DNA of 5,978 bases from the NCBI GenBank assembly GCA_946482625.1, contig CAMLSH010000250.1, forward strand, positions 1-5,978, read 5' to 3'. How positions within the stretch are numbered: position 1 is the first letter of the stretch; every line of letters starts with the position of its first letter. Shown piece by piece: positions 1-5,978 of this stretch. Position numbers and translations under genes: made by a program. A model generated the notes under the pieces. It searched no databases, had not been told where the DNA came from, and was given only the letters and a program-made list of their open reading frames with translations. This stretch comes from an uncultured Opitutaceae bacterium (GTDB taxonomy: Bacteria > Verrucomicrobiota > Verrucomicrobiae > Opitutales > Opitutaceae).

Positions 1-54
1 TGACCAATGACCAATGACCAATGACCAATGACCAATGACCAATGACCAATGACC
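1..54. repeat. 7-bp tandem repeat (TGACCAA)n
   Basis: Seven perfect copies of TGACCAA are followed by a partial copy TGACC. The array runs off the left edge, so its true copy number is unknown. It lies outside any supported gene, about 150 bases beyond the stop of the response regulator. On the plus strand the unit brings a TGA into every frame. On the minus strand it has no stop and would read as a repeating LVIGHWS heptapeptide, which can give spurious ORF calls. It looks like a simple-sequence VNTR; no function is visible. The unit is far too short, and lacks spacers, to be a CRISPR array. Confidence 0.95.
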
Positions 55-77
55 GTGAAGGCGGTTATTAACTTGGG

Positions 78-186
78 CCGAGGTGGAACGCGACCTCCGG
101 GCGCGTTGAGCGATGTCGTAGTCGGATTTCGCGTCTATTCCCTTTCGACGTCGCTCAGCGTGCGCGGAGCGCCCGCTCCACCTCGG
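78..186. repeat. Imperfect inverted repeat, 41-bp arms
   Basis: Arms at 78-118 and 146-186 are reverse complements at 33 of 41 positions, with a 27-base loop at 119-145. The outer 10 bases (CCGAGGTGGA against TCCACCTCGG) pair perfectly, as do TGAGCGA and GTCG near the loop. Two of the mismatches become G-U pairs in RNA read from the plus strand. The element begins 19 bases beyond the response regulator stop. It could fold at the 3' end of that transcript and act as a decay barrier or weak terminator, but no U-run follows it in either direction. The outermost ends are the best conserved, which also suits a small mobile or REP/MITE-like unit. Function is inference; the symmetry is seen directly. 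Confidence 0.8.
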
Positions 187-204
187 GCTCGGAAAAGACA
201 GGCG

Positions 205-1365
205 TCAGGTGGCGGGGTTTTGGACGAGGACGGGTTCTTTGACGTCGCCGAGGGATGAATAGTTTTTGAGACGTTGGAGGATCATCTCGGTTAGGCGGCT
301 GCCGGCGCTGAGGAGTGTGGTGCCCGAACGTGCGTTGATGTCGGAGACGACGATCTGGCCGGGTTTTAGTTCCTCGATGGGCAGCGTGAGGACCGGCTGG
401 CTCGCGGAGAGGGCGTTGCTCAGGAAATCGGGGAAGCAGAGGAAGCTTTTTTCGAGGAGGATGGGGTCGTACACGCCGCGACGGAGCTGCATCGTTTCGA
501 GGGCTTTTCGTTTCACGATGCCGTCGGCTTCGAGCGTGACGCGGTCGGAGATGATTTTGATGATGCGCGCGCCGAGCGGAATGTTTTCACCGATGCAGCC
601 GTCAGCCGGGAAGCCTTCGCCGTCGAAGTGCTGGTTTTGATACAGGACGATCTCGGCGACGTCCTTGAGGCGCGGGATGCCGATGAGGAGTTCGTGGCCG
701 ACGCGCGGGATGCGGCGGAGGATGCCGGCCTCGGCGGGGGTGTAGTCGCCGTCGCCGAGCACTTTTCGCAGGAGTGTCGGCGGAAGGGAGGCGTAGCCGA
801 TGGGGGAGAGCAGGGCGCCCAGCTCGATTTCCCAGGTGCGGGGGAAACCGAGGAAGCGGGCGAATCGCTGCGCGGAATCGCGGAGGCGCTGACCGCGGCC
901 AAGGGCTTCGGGGGCGACCATGCCGAGAATCTCTGCGAGAACTTTGACGCTGCCGGTCAGGGTGTTTTCGAGGACGTCGCGTTCGATCTGGTGGAGTTTA
1001 TACTGGTCCAGGGCGGCGGTGATGATCGGGGCGAGTTCCTCGGGGGCGATCGGTTTGTTGACGAAGCGGAAAATCTGGCCGCGGTTGACGGCCTCGACGG
1101 CGGTTTGCTGGTCGGCGTTTCCGGTGAGCATCACCCGGATCGTATCGGGTGCGCGGCGACGGAACTCTTCCAGTACCTCGATGCCGTCCATGCCGGGCAT
1201 GCGCATGTCGCAGACGATGACGGCGTAGGGGCCCTGTTTTTCGTGGCAGGCGATGGCTTCGTGTCCACCGGCGGCGGTGTCGAACTCGAAGGTCTTGCGG
1301 TAGCCGCGTTGGAAGGATGCGAGGATGTTAGGGTCGTCGTCGACGAAGAGGATGCGGTTGGTCAT
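205..1365 (-). CDS. Response regulator with receiver and degenerate HD-GYP-like output domain
   Basis: A 386-residue cytoplasmic response regulator. Residues 1-125 form a receiver domain: acidic pair D9-D10, phospho-acceptor D53 in CDMRMPGMDG (codon 1207-1209), T81 and K104. Residues 130-310 match the HD-GYP phosphodiesterase fold, seen best in the NIPLGARI and DGEGFP segments, but the metal site is broken. The HD pair is S187-P188 (LLSPIGYASLP where LLHDIGKIGIP is expected), the HH pair is Y242-Q243, and GYP reads GFP (251-253). Residues 325-386 form a small domain with an 'ELKPGQIVVSDI...G..LLSAG..L' pattern, as in other HD-GYP regulators. Cyclic-di-GMP hydrolysis is therefore unlikely; the domain may bind a ligand or partner. 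From memory, a widespread regulator subfamily carries a similar 'LS.IG' change. The ATG at 1365 is chosen because the receiver starts at once; no Shine-Dalgarno is seen. It lies 33 bases after the kinase stop and is its likely partner. Confidence 0.93.
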   Translation of the reverse strand: MTNRILFVDDDPNILASFQRGYRKTFEFDTAAGGHEAIACHEKQGPYAVIVCDMRMPGMDGIEVLEEFRRRAPDTIRVMLTGNADQQTAVEAVNRGQIFRFVNKPIAPEELAPIITAALDQYKLHQIERDVLENTLTGSVKVLAEILGMVAPEALGRGQRLRDSAQRFARFLGFPRTWEIELGALLSPIGYASLPPTLLRKVLGDGDYTPAEAGILRRIPRVGHELLIGIPRLKDVAEIVLYQNQHFDGEGFPADGCIGENIPLGARIIKIISDRVTLEADGIVKRKALETMQLRRGVYDPILLEKSFLCFPDFLSNALSASQPVLTLPIEELKPGQIVVSDINARSGTTLLSAGSRLTEMILQRLKNYSSLGDVKEPVLVQNPAT

Positions 1366-1398
1366 GTGATGCGGAGGATAGTGGGTGCGGTGGGCGGA

Positions 1399-3174
1399 TC
1401 AGGGCGGGGCGATGCGTCCGGCGGGGAGTTCGACGCCTTCCCGGGCCAAGTCAGGCGCGGCGTCGTACGGGAAACCAAGACGGAAAATTGATCCGACGCC
1501 AACTTCGGTTTCGAGTTCGATGAGACCTCGGTGGTTGGTTTCGACGATGGTCCGGACAAGGGCGAGCCCCTGGCCGGTGCCTTTGCCGACAGGTTTGGTG
1601 GTGAAAAACGGTTCGAAAAGGCGGGCGCGCACGTGGTCAGGGATGCCAGTGCCGTCATCCTGGATCTCGACGATGGCGTGCGTATCGGTACTCCGGGTAC
1701 GGACGGTGATGCGGCCGCGTTCGCGGTTGCGGGGCTTGAGGGTGTCGCCGATCGCATGAGCGGCGTTGATGATGAGGTTGAGGATGACCTGGCCGACCTG
1801 GTCGGCGATGCAGGGCACGGGGCGCAGGCCGGGGGCGAAGTCGGTCGTGACCTCGGCGACGTATTTCCACTCGTGGCGGCAGACGATGATGGCGTTTTCG
1901 GCGATCTTGTTGAGATCGACGGCGAGTTTGGAGGCGGAGCCGGGATGGGAAAACTCTTTGAGGGAACGAACGATGCGGGCGACTCGGTCGAGACCTTCGA
2001 GGGATTGCTTCAAGGTGACGGGAATCTCGCCAAGGAGATAGGGCAGATCGGAGTCGCTGTCGGCCTGTGCGAGAGTTTTCAACGCGCTCGCGACGGCAGG
2101 ATCGGAGGCGAAAGGCGAGGAGGCAATGGCGTCTCGGAAGGCGCGGTGAGCGTGGAAGACGGTGGAGAGGACGGCGAAGGATTCGTCGAGAAAACGGATG
2201 TTGGTGGTGAGGTATTGGGTCGGGGTGTTGATCTCGTGCGCGATGCCGGCGGCGAGGCGGCCGATGGACTCGAGTTTGCTGTTGAGCTGGAGCTGGAGCT
2301 CGAGTTCGCGGCGATCAGTGGAGAGTTTTTTCGCGGCAGTGATGTCGCGGGAGATGCCGAAGGTGCCGACGACGTTACCCTCGGAGTCGTGCAGCGGCAT
2401 CTTGGTGGTGGAGACCCAGGTGCGGTGGCCGTCGGGCCAGGTTTCTTCCTCTTCGGCCTCGATCATGGGCTGGCCTGTCCGGAGGATTTTTTGTTCGTCC
2501 TCGAAGGCGGGCGTGGCGTGTTCGGCGGTGAAGTAGTCGAAGTCGGTTTTGCCAATGGCTTCGCGCGGATCGTGGAGGCCGTGTTTTTGGGCTTTGGCTC
2601 GGCTGATGAGGAGATACCGGCTGGCGCGGTCTTTGAAGTAGATGTTGTCGGGCAGGCTCGCCATCAGCGCGTGGAGAAACTCGCGGTCTGCGAGGCTGGC
2701 GTGGCCCTCAGCGATCGCGGGATCGGTCGGGGTGGCGGCGAAGCAGAGATAGGTGGTCTTGAGCGGAGAAGTGTCCTGACGGGTGAAGAGCTGGAGGTTG
2801 ACGTTGAACGCGCTGCCCCACGCATCGCGCAATTCGCAGTTTCCCTCCCAGCTGCCGTGCGTGCGCGTGCTCGGGAGGATGTTGATTTGAAAACGTTCGG
2901 CGGCGCTCACGCCGATGAGGTCGGGGAGGGTAAACGTATCCAGTTCGAGGTCACACTGGCGGTCGATGCGGCGCCAGCCGGTTTCGTTGAGATAGATGAG
3001 GAGGAGGTCTGAGTCGCGGAAGACGGCGAAGATCTCGGAGGTCTGGCCGGGAGCGTCTTTCAGGCAGTCGGGAAGGCGGCCGCTGGGGCGATGGTGAGTC
3101 GGCGGAAAAAGCGGATGAGTCGCCCGGGAGACAACGGGTGGCGCGGGATCGGCGGGATTGGATGACGCGGGCAT
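1399..3174 (-). CDS. Soluble PAS-domain sensor histidine kinase
   Basis: A 591-residue histidine kinase with no signal peptide or membrane segment, so probably a cytoplasmic sensor. Residues 1-45 are proline-rich and low in complexity. Residues 46-148 look like a divergent PAS domain. Residues 166-280 are a clear PAS/PAC domain (NIYFKDR, GKTDFDYF, GTFGISRDIT). A short coiled coil (281-300) leads to the H-box with H313 in AAGIAHEINTPTQY (codon 2236-2238). The DHp region is long: about 150 residues separate H313 from the N-box (N466, N470). The ATPase domain then shows DDGTG (506-510), FEPFF (520-524) and GKGTGQGL (530-537), ending near 570, so all catalytic motifs are intact. The ATG at 3174 is the only usable start: upstream there is an in-frame stop at 3238-3240 and no ATG, GTG or TTG between. 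No Shine-Dalgarno is evident. It should phosphorylate the regulator encoded just downstream. The signal is unknown. Confidence 0.95.
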   Translation of the reverse strand: MPASSNPADPAPPVVSRATHPLFPPTHHRPSGRLPDCLKDAPGQTSEIFAVFRDSDLLLIYLNETGWRRIDRQCDLELDTFTLPDLIGVSAAERFQINILPSTRTHGSWEGNCELRDAWGSAFNVNLQLFTRQDTSPLKTTYLCFAATPTDPAIAEGHASLADREFLHALMASLPDNIYFKDRASRYLLISRAKAQKHGLHDPREAIGKTDFDYFTAEHATPAFEDEQKILRTGQPMIEAEEEETWPDGHRTWVSTTKMPLHDSEGNVVGTFGISRDITAAKKLSTDRRELELQLQLNSKLESIGRLAAGIAHEINTPTQYLTTNIRFLDESFAVLSTVFHAHRAFRDAIASSPFASDPAVASALKTLAQADSDSDLPYLLGEIPVTLKQSLEGLDRVARIVRSLKEFSHPGSASKLAVDLNKIAENAIIVCRHEWKYVAEVTTDFAPGLRPVPCIADQVGQVILNLIINAAHAIGDTLKPRNRERGRITVRTRSTDTHAIVEIQDDGTGIPDHVRARLFEPFFTTKPVGKGTGQGLALVRTIVETNHRGLIELETEVGVGSIFRLGFPYDAAPDLAREGVELPAGRIAPP

Positions 3175-3320
3175 GAGGGCGGCGGCCGGTCCGCAGGGGC
3201 GGGCCGTGGAGGAGTTATCGTCACGCGAGCCATTTCGCTAAAGGCGGGCGGGTGGGAAACCGTGCGCTCGAAGAGGGCGAACGGAAGGCCTGCAAACCGC
3301 CCGGTGGCGGCAACGGGAGA

Positions 3321-3340
3321 AGGCGAGCCGAGGCTCGCCT
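3321..3340. repeat. Perfect 9-bp hairpin (REP-like)
   Basis: AGGCGAGCC and GGCTCGCCT are exact reverse complements around a two-base GA centre; in practice the innermost pair would open to give a four-base loop. It shares the core GCCGAGGC with the next hairpin eight bases on (3349-3362), so the two look like related modules of one repeat unit. It is too far (more than 100 bases) from the peptidase stop to be its primary terminator, and there is no U-run. Confidence 0.8.
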
Positions 3341-3348
3341 GCAGAAGC

Positions 3349-3362
3349 GGTGCCGAGGCACC
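3349..3362. repeat. 6-bp hairpin sharing the GCCGAGGC core
   Basis: GGTGCC and GGCACC pair perfectly around GA. The centre is identical to that of the hairpin at 3321-3340, while the outer bases differ in a compensating way (both arms changed together). That pattern suggests a structure kept by pairing, or a family of related palindromes, rather than chance. Confidence 0.7.
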
Positions 3363-3365
3363 AGT

Positions 3366-3386
3366 CCATAGGCGCTTACGCCATGG
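3366..3386. repeat. Small hairpin with bulged A
   Basis: CCAT and GGCG on the left pair with CGCC and ATGG on the right around a CTTA loop, with A3370 unpaired. That makes eight pairs in a 21-base stretch, continuing the run of hairpins through this spacer. Function is unknown, and it is weaker evidence than its neighbours. Confidence 0.5.
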
Positions 3387-3410
3387 TGAATTGAAGTGCG
3401 CGTGGGGATC

Positions 3411-3430
3411 GCGGGGTGAGGGCACCCCGC
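3411..3430 (-). terminator. Candidate hairpin at the 3' end of the peptidase transcript
   Basis: GCGGGGTG and CACCCCGC form a perfect 8-bp GC-rich stem with a four-base loop, beginning 19 bases past the peptidase TAG. Position and stability suit a transcript end or an RNA-stabilising 3' hairpin. No U-run follows on the minus strand (the next bases are GATCCCC), so it is not a standard intrinsic terminator. It may equally be one more module of the dispersed repeat next to it. Confidence 0.45.
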
Positions 3431-3449
3431 CTACAACGGGAGCGGCGGG

Positions 3450-5978
3450 CTACGGTTTTACCGGTAGCGACGTGACGCGGAAGGCGCGGGCTGCGGGGAG
3501 GTATTGTTTCGCGAGGGCGTCGATCTCGGGCTTGGTGATAGCGGCGAAATCGGTGTCGATGCTGCGGCGCCAGTCGAGGCGCTGAGGTTGTTCCTGCGCG
3601 CTGCCGAGGACAGAGAAGAGCCAGTACTGGTTGTTGCGACCGGCTTCGCGGAGGCTGGTGAGGATGGGTTTTTTGGCGCGCTCGAGTTCGTCGTCGTTGA
3701 CGCCATTGGTGGCGAGATCGGCGGCAATTTCGAGGGTGGCGTCGGTGACGATTTTTGCCTTCGCGGGATCGACGGCGATGAGGGCGGTCATGAGGCCGTA
3801 GTTGCGGTAGGTGTCGCTCGGGCCGCTGCTGGTTTGCGGGCTGTAGGCGTCGCCGAGCTCTTCGCGGATTTTCACGCGGAGGCGGTCGCTGAAGACTTCG
3901 CTGAGGACGCTGAGGCGGCGGACGGTGCGGATGTCGCGGCTGTCGGTGGTGGGCCAATACAAGGCGACGTAGCCTTTCGGAATTTCGGAGGGAACAGTGA
4001 AGTCTTTGGCGAAGGGTTCGGGAAACGCGGCCTGGCGCTCGGCTTCATAGGCGGGTTTCGGTTGGCGGGCGGGCAACGCGCCGAAGGTCTGGGCGACAGC
4101 GGCGAAAGTGGCGTCGGTGTCGAGGTCGCCGACGACGGCGATTTCGACGGGGCCGGCGGTGAGTTGGGGAGTGGCCCAGGCGCGAGCTTCGTCGAGCGTG
4201 CGGGCGAGAAGTTGTTCTTTGGACGGAAGGCCGAAGCGTGGGTCGCCGCTGGCGAGAAGGCGGGGGACTTCGAGCTGGAGCGGGCCGTCGGGGATGTGGG
4301 CGAGGCGGGTGTAGAGTTGCTCGAAGTTTTTGTGCGCAACGCGGATCGATTCAGGACGCCAGCCGGCATCGGTCAGGTAGGCGGCGAGGAGCTGGAGCTG
4401 GAGGAGGAGGTCGTCGCGGTTGGTGAGGGCGTTGAAGAGGAAGGCATCGCCGCCGACGCGGAAATCGAGGCCGATCGTCTTGCCGGCGAGGATACGCTCG
4501 AGGTCGTCGACGCTGTGCTGGCCGAGGCCGCCGGCGGTGAAGACCTTGTCGGTGAAGTAGGCGAGGCCGGGCTGGCCTTTCGGCTCGGTGAGGCGACCGG
4601 CGCCGATACGGATACTGAGGCGGATTTTACCCGCTTCGAAGTCGGTCTTCTTGAGGTTGAGACGGACATCGTTGGCGAACGTGACGAGATCGACGTCGAG
4701 GTCATCGACGTGTTTGTGGGAGGCGATTTTTCCGGTGGGACCGAAGTCGGTGTAGGCGAAGGCGGCGTCGGCAATAGCCTCGGGCGCGGCGACGGGTGTG
4801 GCGCGGGACTTCTCGTAGGCGGCGAGGATTTGGGCGTCGGGCGAAACCGGGGCTGCTGTGGATGAGGATGCCGGAGATGGCTCGATCTTGGCATTGCCCA
4901 TGACGCTGACGAAACGGCCGGGGGCGGCGAAGGCGGCGCGGAGGGCGGCGGCGCATTGCTCGACGGTGATTTTTTCGAGCGCGGGTTTCAGGAGGGCAAG
5001 GTCGGAGGCGGGCGTGGTGAAGACCTCGTCCTGGGTGAGAGCGGAGATGAGTTCGCTGGCGAGCTGGTCGGAGCGGCGGGTGGACGCGGTGCGGGCGGCC
5101 TGGTCGAGGCCGTTGAGGAAATTGGCGCGGGCTTCGGCGAGTTCGGCGGGTTGGAAGCCGTGTTCGAGGGCACGGCGTAGTTCCTGATCGGCTACGGCGA
5201 GCGCGTCGGACCATTGGGTGGGCTTGCAGGTGAGCTCGATGAGGGCGTTGCGGAAGAGGTCGAAGGCGTCGTTGACGGCGGCGTGGCCGCGGGTGAAGGG
5301 AGCGCCTTCTTCCTTGGCGAGGATGTCGAGGCGGCGGTTGAGGATGGACACGGCGAGGTCGCGGGGGAGGCGGGCGAGACGGGTGGCGGCGGTGTCGGGC
5401 TCGGGCGGGATGGGCGTCGCGGTCTGGATCGCGACGGTCGTGGCGCCGGCTTCGGGTTCGTGATGGTGGAGCGTGCGCACGCCGTCGAAGGCGGGGACTT
5501 TTCCAAGGTCGGGAGACGGACGGGCGGGGCTGCGCGCGGAGAAAGCGGAGAAGGTGTCGGCGATTTGTTTCTCGATGGCGGCGGGATCGAAGTCGCCGAC
5601 GGCGACGATGGCCATGCGCGACGGGCGGTACCAGGTGTCGTAGAAATCGACGAAGCGGTCGCGGGCGGCTTTTTCGATGACGGCTTCGACGCCGATGGGC
5701 ATGCGTTTGGGGAGAAGCGTGTCGCCGATGACGAAGTCGAGTTCGGCGACGAGCTGGCGGAATTCCACGGAGTCGCGGGCGCGTTTTTCGGAGAGTATGA
5801 TGCCGCGCTCTTTGTTGAGTTCGGGTTCGAGGAGGAGGAGGCCGCTGGCGTAGTCGGAGAAGACCTTGAAGCCCTCGGCGAGCGTCTCGGTCTTTGTATC
5901 CGGAAGTTCGAGCATGTAGGTCGTGTGGTCGAAGGAGGTGTAGGCGTTGGTGTCGCCGCCGAAGCTCATGCCCATGCG
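3450..5978 (-). CDS. M16 (pitrilysin/PqqL-like) zinc peptidase, N-terminus outside the window
   Basis: Partial gene; 842 codons are visible and the frame stays open at the right edge (CGC precedes the ATG at 5975), so that ATG is internal, not the start. Residues are numbered from that M. The segment begins in the first M16 domain with GMSFGGDTNAYTSFDHTTY, which in the family follows closely after the HxxEH zinc motif; that motif must lie just beyond the window. The distal metal ligand is visible: E63 in ERGIILSE (codon 5787-5789), with the conserved E56 seven residues before. Residues 105-290 are the first M16 C-type domain (FYDTWYRPSRMAIVAVGDFD). Residues about 425-590 form the second, non-catalytic half, with no HxxEH. 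The last domain (595-841) has VEIAVVGDLD and the R...REELGDAY segment (698-711) that helps hold substrate. PqqL-like enzymes are near 930 residues, so roughly 90 may be missing. Substrate unknown; export cannot be judged without the N-terminus. Confidence 0.95.
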   Translation of the reverse strand, partial: RMGMSFGGDTNAYTSFDHTTYMLELPDTKTETLAEGFKVFSDYASGLLLLEPELNKERGIILSEKRARDSVEFRQLVAELDFVIGDTLLPKRMPIGVEAVIEKAARDRFVDFYDTWYRPSRMAIVAVGDFDPAAIEKQIADTFSAFSARSPARPSPDLGKVPAFDGVRTLHHHEPEAGATTVAIQTATPIPPEPDTAATRLARLPRDLAVSILNRRLDILAKEEGAPFTRGHAAVNDAFDLFRNALIELTCKPTQWSDALAVADQELRRALEHGFQPAELAEARANFLNGLDQAARTASTRRSDQLASELISALTQDEVFTTPASDLALLKPALEKITVEQCAAALRAAFAAPGRFVSVMGNAKIEPSPASSSTAAPVSPDAQILAAYEKSRATPVAAPEAIADAAFAYTDFGPTGKIASHKHVDDLDVDLVTFANDVRLNLKKTDFEAGKIRLSIRIGAGRLTEPKGQPGLAYFTDKVFTAGGLGQHSVDDLERILAGKTIGLDFRVGGDAFLFNALTNRDDLLLQLQLLAAYLTDAGWRPESIRVAHKNFEQLYTRLAHIPDGPLQLEVPRLLASGDPRFGLPSKEQLLARTLDEARAWATPQLTAGPVEIAVVGDLDTDATFAAVAQTFGALPARQPKPAYEAERQAAFPEPFAKDFTVPSEIPKGYVALYWPTTDSRDIRTVRRLSVLSEVFSDRLRVKIREELGDAYSPQTSSGPSDTYRNYGLMTALIAVDPAKAKIVTDATLEIAADLATNGVNDDELERAKKPILTSLREAGRNNQYWLFSVLGSAQEQPQRLDWRRSIDTDFAAITKPEIDALAKQYLPAARAFRVTSLPVKP

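Larger units (their letters stand above)
3175..3449. other. Hairpin-rich intergenic spacer between peptidase and kinase genes
   Basis: This 275-base spacer follows the peptidase stop and precedes the kinase start. I see no credible gene. Its peptidase-proximal half (3297-3430) contains at least five inverted repeats in about 130 bases, listed separately where strong; the weakest is CCGCC/GGCGG at 3297-3310 with a CGGT loop. The kinase-proximal part (3175-3296) shows no strong structure. If the kinase has its own promoter it should lie here, but I found no convincing -35/-10 pair. The gap is much longer than the 33 bases between kinase and regulator, which suggests that the peptidase is a separate transcription unit. 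Confidence 0.7.

Noticed and set aside
1..54. CRISPR array
   Set aside because: A 7-bp unit repeats head to tail without spacers; CRISPR repeats are longer and separated by unique spacers.
49..258. 69-codon plus-strand open frame starting in the tandem repeat
   Set aside because: It runs through the inverted repeat and into the 3' end of the regulator gene; it has no domain and the start is created by the repeat itself.
1399..1401. Selenocysteine or programmed readthrough at the TGA between kinase and regulator
   Set aside because: The kinase ends normally after its ATPase domain and the regulator begins with its own ATG and receiver; no recoding signal is evident. The shared frame is reported only as a near-fusion.
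628..1491. 287-codon open frame on the plus strand opposite the regulator gene
   Set aside because: It is the antisense shadow of a well-supported gene in GC-rich DNA; the translation is rich in G, D, E, A and V with no recognisable domain.
2280..2310. Short periodic GAGCTG-type repeat within the kinase gene
   Set aside because: It is explained by the LELQLQL coiled-coil codons before the H-box; a similar run near 4385-4410 reflects leucine/glutamine-rich helix codons in the peptidase.
1531..3012. 493-codon open frame on the plus strand opposite the kinase gene
   Set aside because: Long, but it mirrors the kinase codons and has a low-complexity G/D/E/V-rich translation; the kinase motifs on the other strand are complete and decisive.
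3060..3425. 121-codon minus-strand open frame covering the spacer and the kinase start
   Set aside because: It is made of the hairpin repeats plus an out-of-frame overlap of 115 bases with the kinase 5' end; the protein is proline/alanine-rich with no domain. Copies of the repeat elsewhere could make it look falsely conserved.
3504..4865. 453-codon open frame on the plus strand opposite the peptidase gene
   Set aside because: Antisense shadow with a biased, repetitive G/E/A/V composition and no family signature.

Overview
The window is GC-rich bacterial DNA, and all three genes I can support lie on the minus strand, read from right to left. The protein families point to a Gram-negative bacterium, most likely Verrucomicrobiota and perhaps Opitutaceae. 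The clues are a PAS domain of the 'IYFKDR...GKTDFDYF' type, a kinase with an 'EINTP.QY' H-box, a pitrilysin/PqqL-like M16 peptidase, starts without clear Shine-Dalgarno sites, and short hairpin-rich intergenic repeats. This placement is inference from memory of these families; there is no rRNA or other phylogenetic marker in the window.

Layout from the right edge: (1) 3450-5978 holds a large two-domain M16 zinc peptidase whose N-terminus, including the HxxEH zinc motif, lies beyond the window. (2) 3175-3449 is a 275-base noncoding spacer packed with hairpins, probably one or more dispersed REP-like elements and possibly the end of the peptidase transcript. (3) 1399-3174 is a soluble histidine kinase with a PAS-like domain, a PAS domain, a DHp/H-box and a HATPase domain. 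(4) 205-1365 is a response regulator with a receiver domain, an HD-GYP-like domain that has lost nearly all its metal ligands, and a small C-terminal domain. (5) 1-204 is noncoding and holds a 7-bp tandem repeat and a 109-bp imperfect inverted repeat.

The kinase and regulator almost certainly form one two-component system. They are 33 bases apart and in the same reading frame, separated only by one TGA and 11 sense codons. The kinase should sense a cytoplasmic cue through its PAS domains and phosphorylate D53 of the regulator. The regulator's output is unlikely to be cyclic-di-GMP hydrolysis because its HD-GYP site is degenerate, so a protein-protein output is more plausible. The peptidase is separated from the pair by the repeat-rich spacer and is probably a separate transcription unit. 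The most interesting items are the degenerate HD-GYP output, the near-fusion of kinase and regulator, and the two kinds of intergenic repeat.
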